From contig JAKZUA010000129.1 in NCBI GenBank assembly GCA_047516825.1, forward strand, positions 1 through 5,553: a stretch of DNA of 5,553 nt, in the 5' to 3' direction. The notes under the pieces were generated by a model. It was not told the origin of the DNA. It did not search any database and was given only the letters and a program-made list of their open reading frames with translations. Source of the DNA: JADFQT01 sp047516825. Its GTDB lineage: Bacteria > Chloroflexota > Dehalococcoidia > Lucifugimonadales > UBA3495. The translations under genes and the position numbers were made by a program. Of the stretch, positions 1-4,439 are shown piece after piece (position 1 is the stretch's first letter; every line of letters begins with the position of its first letter).

Positions 1-334
1 CTGCGAGCCATTCCACTCCCAGCCTGACGGCGCCCGTCCGCCACTGACCCGCCAGCCAACCCAACGTCCCCGCAAACTCGCGCCAGCCCAGTCCGCGAGC
101 GCCTCTTGCCGTGTCCTATCCCGCCATCTCGCTCGCCACAGTCACTGTAAGCCGCCATCAGCGCCCCCCAAAGCGCCTGCAGACCGCCGCCAACCTCCCG
201 TCTACCCGAAGCCCGGATCATCGCGCCTGTAACTCCCTCACCCCCCTTCCGCTGTCCTCACGCCGTCCGTCGGTGTCCATCGGTGGATTCGGGTTTAGAC
301 CCTTAGCTTCGCTCGGGGTGACATTTTGAGATAG
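1..334. other. Left-edge stretch without a convincing gene
   Basis: This stretch lies downstream of aprB and is strikingly C-rich on the plus strand. I see no recognisable gene. On the minus strand one frame stays open from an ATG at 219-221 to the left edge (73 codons). It gives a Gly/Arg/Ala-rich translation that I do not recognise. A second minus frame is open from after the TAG at 116-118 to the edge (38 codons) and gives a Trp/Gly/Leu-rich translation that looks somewhat more protein-like, but it has no ATG. The plus-strand frame at 111-329 is Pro/Ser/Arg-rich and looks accidental. No start resembling AprA, the usual partner downstream of AprB, is present. Either minus frame could be the beginning of a gene that continues to the left, but the evidence is weak. 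Confidence 0.6.
302..323. repeat. Possible fragment of a dispersed repeat
   Basis: The segment reads roughly CTTAGCTTCGCTCGGGGTGACA. It resembles one arm of the short dispersed repeats, containing CTTCGCTC..GGTGACA-type cores, that recur in intergenic regions of many environmental bacteria. The internal part of the palindromic element at 2923-3011 has a related core (CTTCGGCTGCGCTCAGG). No matching opposite arm is visible here, so this would be a partial copy. It lies just downstream of the aprB stop codon. Confidence 0.35.
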
Positions 335-787
335 TTACCTGGATGCCAAGGTGGGCAGCGCGGCCACCCCCAACCAGAGAGATTCACCGGCCAGGGCCTG
401 GTTCTTCAGGTCGGCTACCGGGTCCTCCGCGAAGCCCTGGTAGGGCTGACTGGAGCCCGCCGGCTTCGTGCGGGAGGGATAGGTAAACTGCAACTCCCGG
501 CCGTCGCGGAATTTGACCGTCCAGGTCAGACCCAGGCCCACGCGCCGGGGTTGGACTGAAGCGCCCAGGGGGACAAAGTCGGCGTAGCCCCGCACATGGA
601 TCGCTTCGGTGGGGCAGAGCTTCACACAGGCGTAGCACTCGGAGCACATCTGCGGTTCCTGGTTGAAGCCCTTATCGGAGCCGCCGTCCAGAACCATTAA
701 ATCGTTGGGGCAGATGTAAACGCATTGAGGACCTCCGGTCACGCCGGCACAGGCGTTGCAGGCATCGGGATCTACGTAGGTTGGCAT
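335..787 (-). CDS. aprB: Adenylylsulfate (APS) reductase, beta subunit
   Basis: AprB is the ferredoxin-like subunit that passes electrons to or from the FAD of AprA during interconversion of APS and sulfite+AMP in the cytoplasm. The 150-residue length and layout match the family. Two [4Fe-4S] cysteine sets are seen: C10, C13, C22, C26-Pro and C48, C51, C54, C58-Pro. They are followed by the family segment GYADFVPLGASVQP (67-80) and a beta-rich tail (WTVKFRDG, 89-96; PYQGF, 115-119). The ATG is preceded by a strong AGGGGGAG ribosome-binding site about 3 nt away, and the protein starts with the typical MPTYVDP. One oddity is that the motif between the first two cysteines of the second set reads CSEC, where the family usually has CWEC; the tryptophan there contacts FAD in the Archaeoglobus enzyme. 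The gene lies 73 bases downstream of sat, with a hairpin between them. No aprA follows within the window. The family call is firm. Confidence 0.95.
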   Translation of the reverse strand: MPTYVDPDACNACAGVTGGPQCVYICPNDLMVLDGGSDKGFNQEPQMCSECYACVKLCPTEAIHVRGYADFVPLGASVQPRRVGLGLTWTVKFRDGRELQFTYPSRTKPAGSSQPYQGFAEDPVADLKNQALAGESLWLGVAALPTLASR

Positions 788-824
788 GAACTCCCCCTAA
801 ATATTTTTTCCACACATTAAGAAA

Positions 825-846
825 CCCCCGCTGGATTGAGCGGGGG
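825..846 (-). terminator. Terminator-like hairpin between sat and aprB
   Basis: A perfect 8-bp GC-rich stem (CCCCCGCT at 825-832 pairing with AGCGGGGG at 839-846) encloses a 6-nt loop. Read on the minus strand, the stem is followed by TTTCTTA, a short U-rich tract as in intrinsic terminators. Read on the plus strand there is no U tract, so it acts for the minus strand, just after the sat stop codon. It may end sat transcripts, reduce read-through into aprB, or act as an mRNA processing or stability element within a sat-aprB operon. The U tract is short, so full termination is not certain. Confidence 0.6.
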
Positions 847-860
847 CACACAAAAACACT

Positions 861-2153
861 CTATTTGTCACTACAGGTACAGCCGGTACACTCCCCAATA
901 AGCTCCCCGGAAAGCTCAAATTTGGGCATGGACATAACCGGTGTACGCTCCGCCAGATACTTTTCTCCAACGAAGGGCGAGCCGAAACCGTACTTGTCGG
1001 CGCAGTCCCGCACCACCTCCAGAACCTCGCTGCGAAGGGTCGCCGGCGCGGGCTCAACACCACCCTGAATTATGCTGCGGATCAGCGTCCCCGCCAAGTC
1101 CTGCTTCTGTTCCTGGTGCCCGCATAATCCCTCATAAGCCACTCCAGCACAGGTGGGACAGTACCACCACTCCAGGGTCAACACCGATTCGATGCCCAAG
1201 TCGGGTAGCTGGTCGAACACCTTATGGGCGGCATAGGTATCGTAATAGCCGCCCACGCCGGCGTGGTCCCGGCCAAACATGTGATGAGTGCAGCCCAGAT
1301 TCTTCCGCACCAGGGCATGGAACACCGCCTCTCGGGGACCGGCGTAACGCATATCCCAGAGCAGGGTTGAGGTGCGGTGGACGTCCTGGCGGAAGAACCC
1401 GGCCTCTCGCAGCCGGTCGTGAGCCAGGACAATCGCCTCGTCGATGTAGTCGCCGGGTTTCTTTTCACCAATCACGGCGCTGACCAGGACGCCATCGGCA
1501 GCCGAGGCCAGCCAGGCGCCCTTCATCAGCCATTCGTGGCCGGCATGGGGAATGTTCCGGGTCTGATGAGCCACCACCCGGGACCAGCCCAAATCCTCCA
1601 TATCCTGGCGCAGCTGGCGAGGAGTTTGCCAAAAGCGGTCGAAGGGTGGATTTATTTGGGGGGGATTGACCAGCGTGATGGGACCGGCCAGGAAACGGTC
1701 GTAATATTTGTAGGTCCGCTGCACTCCCGGATGGGCTGCATCGGTGGTGCCGTATACCCGCTGCGCCAGGGACTCCAAATCGTAGGTAAATACCTCCCGG
1801 ACGTCCATGGTTGCCAGCGGTTGGTCCTGGTAAGTCAGAAGCACCCGGTCTCCGGCGCCTATGCCCCGCTCAGATAGCTGATCTTGGGATACGTCTAACA
1901 GGATGGGAATACTCCAGATATAGCCGCTTTCCAGGGTCATATCCCTAGCGACGGAATCCAGGTCTCTCAAGCCCATGAAACCCTTCAGCGGAGAGAAGAA
2001 GCCGTAGGCGATGTTGACACATTCCCCAGCTATCTGGTCCCGCACCGGCAACCGGGGCAGCGAACCCAGACCCGCCCGGTCACCGCTGGTACCAAGGGGA
2101 GCTACCCGTTCCACCAGAACTCCACCATGAGGAGACAGACTGTTATCCACCAA
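861..2153 (-). CDS. sat: ATP sulfurylase (sulfate adenylyltransferase), homo-oligomeric dissimilatory type
   Basis: Sat interconverts ATP+sulfate and APS+PPi in the cytoplasm. It activates sulfate in sulfate reducers, or makes ATP from APS in sulfur oxidisers. The 430-residue protein shows the family hallmarks in order: an N-terminal SPHGG...LVER (7-16), the nucleotide-binding QTRNIPHAGHE (197-207) with H203 and H206, and GRDHAGVG (294-301). A probable zinc site follows: C332, C335, C344 and H346 within YCPTC...LCGH. The C-terminus (421-430) is ECTGCTCSDK, a CxxCxC cluster that I do not recall as typical. The start is a TTG at 2151-2153. No ATG or GTG lies between it and an upstream in-frame stop (near 2240), and an AGGAA ribosome-binding site lies about 10 nt upstream. 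The GTG of the next codon is the alternative. The first in-frame ATG (residue 60) would remove conserved sequence. The gene precedes aprB in the same direction, so the pathway assignment is secure but its direction is not. Confidence 0.96.
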   Translation of the reverse strand: MVDNSLSPHGGVLVERVAPLGTSGDRAGLGSLPRLPVRDQIAGECVNIAYGFFSPLKGFMGLRDLDSVARDMTLESGYIWSIPILLDVSQDQLSERGIGAGDRVLLTYQDQPLATMDVREVFTYDLESLAQRVYGTTDAAHPGVQRTYKYYDRFLAGPITLVNPPQINPPFDRFWQTPRQLRQDMEDLGWSRVVAHQTRNIPHAGHEWLMKGAWLASAADGVLVSAVIGEKKPGDYIDEAIVLAHDRLREAGFFRQDVHRTSTLLWDMRYAGPREAVFHALVRKNLGCTHHMFGRDHAGVGGYYDTYAAHKVFDQLPDLGIESVLTLEWWYCPTCAGVAYEGLCGHQEQKQDLAGTLIRSIIQGGVEPAPATLRSEVLEVVRDCADKYGFGSPFVGEKYLAERTPVMSMPKFELSGELIGECTGCTCSDK

Positions 2154-2198
2154 GCCGCTTTTTCCTGCCCCTGGCTGCCCGTATTGGAAGCCTGGGTC

Positions 2199-2204
2199 AT
2201 TATG
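2199..2204 (-). promoter_or_regulatory. Candidate extended -10 promoter for sat
   Basis: Read on the minus strand, this is TGG-CATAAT, an extended -10 element with five of six bases matching TATAAT. No good -35 is seen 16-18 bases upstream. Transcription would start near 2192, giving a leader of about 40 nt before the TTG start of sat. It faces away from the candidate promoter at 2285-2293. The call rests on sequence resemblance only. Confidence 0.4.
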
Positions 2205-2284
2205 CCACGTAGCTCCAACATTCGCCAGTTTCGGATTTTAAAGCTGGGATCGCCATAAAGCAGCCAGGCTCATTTGGAAAGAGT

Positions 2285-2293
2285 TGGTATACT
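2285..2293 (+). promoter_or_regulatory. Candidate extended -10 promoter for the TPR gene
   Basis: The sequence TGG-TATACT matches an extended -10 element (TGn plus five of six TATAAT bases). No clear -35 is present, as is common for extended -10 promoters. The start point would fall near 2300, about 23 bases before the TPR gene and only a few bases before a nine-codon reading frame at 2304-2333. Confidence 0.45.
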
Positions 2294-2322
2294 AGGGCCG
2301 GCCATGAGTAAAGGGTTCTTAG

Positions 2323-2886
2323 ATGGTGGATAGACGCGACCACAACTGCGGCCAGCGCAAGCTGGAATGCCTGGCTGCCGCTCTCGAAAATCTGGAAGAG
2401 AGCATGGGAGCCCGCCATCGCCGTTGCATTCACCCTCGGCACCGGCTGGCCCATGCCTGTCGGGCCGCTGGGCGGTTTGAGGAGGCCCTGCGCCTTTTCC
2501 GGGCCAATTGCGACGTTAGATGCCAGCTACTGGGCCCCCAGCATCCCGCTACCTTTCGCAGCCAGAGCAGCCTGGCCAACTGCTTCTACGCCGCGGCCGA
2601 GTACTCCGAGGCCATCAAGCTGTTTCAAGAAATACTGGCAGCCCGGACTCGGGTGCTTGGGGCCAGCCATCCTGATACTCTGCGGAGCCTGGGCAGCCTG
2701 GCGAACAGCTGTCGGGCTGCCGGCCAACACCAGCAGGCAGCCATACTTCATAAAAAAGTCCTGGCCTCTCGCCAACGCACTTTGGGGCCGGACCATCCCA
2801 GTACCCGGGCCAGCCGCCGAAATCTGGCGGCCAGCCTGCGAGCAGACCGGGAGACCAGGAGGGACCCTCCCCCTCCAAGAGGCTGA
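2323..2886 (+). CDS. Small tetratricopeptide-repeat protein (kinesin light chain-like repeats)
   Basis: The 187-residue protein consists mainly of 42-residue TPR units of the kinesin-light-chain type. These helical pairs form a concave surface for protein binding. The marker LG-x-x-HP occurs at 70-75, 112-117 and 154-159, exactly 42 residues apart. A degenerate earlier unit begins near residue 28 and keeps the CRAAGRFEEALRLF helix pair. The last unit is cut short and runs into a basic, proline-rich tail (RRDPPPPRG). There is no signal peptide, membrane segment or attached catalytic domain, so it looks like a free cytoplasmic adaptor or the remnant of a larger TPR protein. The start is fixed by an in-frame TAG directly before the ATG, with AAGGG 7 nt upstream. 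It is divergent from sat. Its partner is unknown, and such repeats say nothing about a pathway. Confidence 0.8.
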   Translation: MVDRRDHNCGQRKLECLAAALENLEESMGARHRRCIHPRHRLAHACRAAGRFEEALRLFRANCDVRCQLLGPQHPATFRSQSSLANCFYAAAEYSEAIKLFQEILAARTRVLGASHPDTLRSLGSLANSCRAAGQHQQAAILHKKVLASRQRTLGPDHPSTRASRRNLAASLRADRETRRDPPPPRG

Positions 2887-2922
2887 CCGGTGGCAAGCTC
2901 AGGTCTTTAGATTCTCCTCAGG

Positions 2923-3011
2923 GTCATTGCGAGCCCTTCGGCTGCGCTCAGGATAAACTATCCCACCTTACATTCTTGAGATTGCTGGGGGCCTGCGGCC
3001 CTCGCAATGAC
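2923..3011. repeat. Palindromic MITE/REP-like element with 11-bp terminal inverted repeats
   Basis: GTCATTGCGAG at 2923-2933 is repeated as its exact reverse complement, CTCGCAATGAC, at 3001-3011. The ends enclose 67 bases, for a total of 89. The interior contains CTTCGGCTGCGCTCAGG, TTGAGATTGC and a small GGGCC/GGCCC-type palindrome near 2990-3000. Elements with GTCATTGCGAG ends are a familiar class of short dispersed repeats in intergenic DNA of many bacteria. It encodes nothing. It may be a non-autonomous mobile element or an mRNA 3'-end stabiliser for the TPR transcript. Confidence 0.7.
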
Positions 3012-3043
3012 AATCGAAGGGGCCCGGCGGCTAGCCCGCCAAT

Positions 3044-3071
3044 TTGCCCAGATAGGGAAAAATGTTATAAT
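3044..3071 (+). promoter_or_regulatory. Sigma70-type promoter for the two-domain unknown gene
   Basis: A perfect TATAAT at 3066-3071 is preceded by TGT (extended -10). A TTGCCC -35 (four of six bases) lies at 3044-3049, 16 bases upstream. Transcription would begin near 3078 and leave a leader of about 94 nt before the ATG at 3172. Confidence 0.65.
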
Positions 3072-3171
3072 CAATTGAATTCTTAGTCGCTTCATCAGCG
3101 ATGCCTTGGGGCGATGGGCCCAAGTAGGCGTGTAACCCAATAAATTCATTCCATAAACGGGAGGTTATTGC

Positions 3172-4035
3172 ATGGTTCAAACCAAAGGTAGGAACAAAAT
3201 CGCGGCGGGCGCCGTCAGCTTTGTAGTACAGCACGAACTGTGGGATGGTAATGTCCAGGATCATTCCGATCAGGGTGTGGCCATCCTGGTGGAGGGACAG
3301 GCCGGTGGCAAAGATACCACCTTGCTCCGGTTCAATTGCTTCGACCTTGAAAAGAGCTACGTCTACGCTCCGGAAGGGGAGATCAAGCCATTTCGCATGG
3401 ACCCCGTTGTGGACGGCAATCCTATCGGCTGGAGCATCCAAAAGATTCGGACCATGTTGCCCCAGATGCTGGAGACAGCGGGTTACCAGGAGATCGCCGG
3501 GAAGATAGATTCCAAGGCGATCGGAGATGCGCTGGGCGAAGTAGAGAGCAGCGCCCGGGAACTCTACGCCACGAATCGGAACACCGTGAAGCACAACCGC
3601 GGCACAGATATGTTCGAGGCGGGAAATATCCGGTTTGGGCTGGAAATGCGCCGGCAGACCGGTGGCGACGGTGGGTTGGCCATTCACGTGCTGGCCGACC
3701 TGGCCGGGACTCCGGGCCGCACCTTTATGGAGGAAACGGAGCTATTGGCCTTCGACTGCTTCCGCGATTTCCCCCACTACCACTACGGGCCGCGCAACAA
3801 GAACCACCGGATTTTCTGGGACAAGACCCTGGTGCCCGACACCCTGGACTGGACGCTGAACCAGTTCAAGTCCGGCAAGCTCGCCGCCATGATTACGCGA
3901 GCCGGTTACCCCGGTGTGGCCGCCGATCTGGACAACGGGGTGATCGAGTCCATATATCCGGCGATGGCAAAGCGAGCCAGGGAGATGCAGGACGCCGGTA
4001 TGCCCGCGGAACCCACCCCTAACCTGACCCCTTAA
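3172..4035 (+). CDS. Unknown protein with an internally duplicated domain
   Basis: I cannot name this 287-residue family. Its two halves are clearly homologous. Residues 35-113 (QGVAILVEG, LLRFNCFDLEKSYVYAP, a Trp-containing helix, then AGYQEIAGKID) align with 167-254 (GGLAIHVLAD, LLAFDCFRDFPHYHYGP, DWTLNQFKSGK, then AGYPGVAADLD). Shared marks are the LLxFxCF core, a Y-x-Y-x-P or YHYGP turn, a WDK/MDP step and the AGY...A...D end. A helical, charged linker (about 114-150) joins the halves. The second copy has a His/Tyr-rich patch (HYHYGPRNKNH, 202-212) that could bind metal or ligand, but this is conjecture. There is no signal peptide or membrane segment, so it is probably cytosolic. GGGAGG sits 7 nt before the ATG, which supports this start. 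The gene has its own promoter and a terminator, and seems to be a single-gene unit. The TPP enzyme gene follows after 404 bases. Confidence 0.9.
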   Translation: MVQTKGRNKIAAGAVSFVVQHELWDGNVQDHSDQGVAILVEGQAGGKDTTLLRFNCFDLEKSYVYAPEGEIKPFRMDPVVDGNPIGWSIQKIRTMLPQMLETAGYQEIAGKIDSKAIGDALGEVESSARELYATNRNTVKHNRGTDMFEAGNIRFGLEMRRQTGGDGGLAIHVLADLAGTPGRTFMEETELLAFDCFRDFPHYHYGPRNKNHRIFWDKTLVPDTLDWTLNQFKSGKLAAMITRAGYPGVAADLDNGVIESIYPAMAKRAREMQDAGMPAEPTPNLTP

Positions 4036-4046
4036 TAATTCCCTCA

Positions 4047-4072
4047 GGATCTTGGGAGGACCCCAACGATCC
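4047..4072 (+). other. Hairpin just after the duplicated-domain gene
   Basis: GGATCTTGGG (4047-4056) pairs with CCCAACGATCC (4062-4072) as a 10-bp stem with one bulged C and a 5-nt loop. It lies 11 bases after the stop codon and is not followed by a U tract. It is therefore more likely an RNA 3'-end stabiliser or processing hairpin ahead of the terminator than a terminator itself. Confidence 0.45.
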
Positions 4073-4097
4073 CCCCAATGAGGAACGCGGCGAATCC

Positions 4098-4130
4098 AAA
4101 CGGGCCGGAAACTCCGGCCCGTTTCTTTGT
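4098..4130 (+). terminator. Intrinsic terminator of the duplicated-domain gene
   Basis: A perfect 11-bp stem (AAACGGGCCGG at 4098-4108, CCGGCCCGTTT at 4114-4124) has a 5-nt loop and is followed by CTTTGTT. This is a strong Rho-independent terminator for the plus strand, 62 bases after the stop codon. The A-rich foot before the stem means it could also act weakly on the minus strand. It separates the unknown gene from the downstream TPP enzyme. Confidence 0.8.
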
Positions 4131-4200
4131 TCCAACCTGGTCACCAAGCGGCCGAGCCTCCAAAAGCCCGGCCCAAGAGTGACTATTTGTAGATCAGTTC

Positions 4201-4234
4201 GGCCTAATCGGCGAATATGACGCCGAATCAGGCC
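4201..4234. repeat. Imperfect inverted repeat upstream of the TPP gene promoter
   Basis: GGCCT..TCGGCG (4201-4213) faces CGCCGA..AGGCC (4221-4234) across a 7-base spacer, giving 5+6 matched pairs interrupted by a small asymmetric mismatch. It ends about 72 bases before the -35 of the downstream promoter. That position could suit an activator or regulator site, but a chance palindrome in GC-rich DNA is also possible. Confidence 0.35.
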
Positions 4235-4306
4235 AGCGCCAGCATCTGGGGTCCCCTGGACTTCCACCATACAGCAGTCAGGCACGCACCAGCCCGGTCC
4301 GGCCCG

Positions 4307-4335
4307 TTGACCCGGCAAAGCGGAACACCTATAAT
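4307..4335 (+). promoter_or_regulatory. Near-consensus sigma70-type promoter of the TPP enzyme gene
   Basis: TTGACC (4307-4312, five of six bases) and a perfect TATAAT (4330-4335) are separated by exactly 17 bases, the optimal spacing. Transcription would start near 4342, about 98 nt before the ATG at 4440. Two promoters with perfect TATAAT boxes, here and at 3066, suggest housekeeping-type transcription of both plus-strand genes. Confidence 0.75.
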
Positions 4336-4343
4336 CCGGCCAC

Positions 4344-4371
4344 GGCGACTAGCTACTATCGTAGCGTCGCC
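4344..4371 (+). promoter_or_regulatory. Stem-loop at the 5' end of the TPP enzyme transcript
   Basis: GGCGAC (4344-4349) and GCTAC (4352-4356) pair with GTAGC (4361-4365) and GTCGCC (4366-4371). This gives 11 base pairs with a 2-nt bulge (TA) and a TATC loop. Because the promoter places the start point near 4342, the mRNA would begin with this hairpin. It may protect the 5' end from decay or be a regulator site in DNA form. There is no U tract, so it is not a terminator, and I see no TPP riboswitch core in the leader. Confidence 0.5.
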
Positions 4372-4439
4372 AAACTTTAGGTACTTGGACCCGGACAAAC
4401 CGGGGCTATGCCCAAATCTCTGACTGGAGGGTGGCACCC

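Larger units (their letters stand above)
2887..3171. other. Intergenic region with palindromic repeat and promoter
   Basis: No gene is seen in these 285 bases. From left to right they hold a short spacer, the inverted-repeat element at 2923-3011, a promoter candidate at 3044-3071, and a leader of roughly 94 nt. The leader contains two small hairpins: TCGCT/AGCGA at 3087-3101 and CTTGGG/CCCAAG at 3105-3124. A strong GGGAGG ribosome-binding site at 3159-3164 follows, before the next gene. No clear intrinsic terminator for the TPR gene was found. Confidence 0.7.
4131..4439. other. Intergenic region upstream of the TPP enzyme
   Basis: No gene is supported in these 309 bases. They contain an imperfect inverted repeat (4201-4234), a near-consensus promoter (4307-4335), a stem-loop at the start of the predicted transcript (4344-4371) and a GGAGGG ribosome-binding site (4426-4431). 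Open frames here on either strand have proline- and arginine-rich or low-complexity translations and no recognisable domain. Confidence 0.7.

Noticed and set aside
1..221. Minus-strand open frame from an ATG at 219-221 running off the left edge, and a second minus frame open from 115 to the edge
   Set aside because: Neither has a clear ribosome-binding site at the right distance, nor a recognisable motif. Long open frames arise by chance in such C-rich DNA. They are kept only as a possibility in the left-edge entry.
111..329. Plus-strand 72-codon frame
   Set aside because: Its Pro/Ser/Arg-rich composition looks like translated non-coding sequence, and no domain or ribosome-binding site is seen. 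It overlaps the repeat-like fragment.
2453..2956. Plus-strand 167-codon frame overlapping the TPR gene
   Set aside because: It is a +1 shadow of the TPR gene. The in-frame 42-residue TPR period proves the other frame is the coding one, and the overlap runs into the repeat element.
2923..3011. CRISPR repeat or insertion sequence
   Set aside because: There is only one pair of inverted ends, with no regularly spaced direct repeats and no transposase frame inside the 89 bases.
3031..3687. Long minus-strand frame antisense to the duplicated-domain gene
   Set aside because: The plus-strand frame has the promoter, ribosome-binding site, internal homology and terminator. The antisense frame is its shadow and runs across the promoter region.
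4342..4439. TPP (THI-box) riboswitch in the leader of the TPP enzyme gene
   Set aside because: The conserved CUGAGA and ACYUGA-type core elements are not seen in a ligand-binding arrangement; only a simple stem-loop is present.
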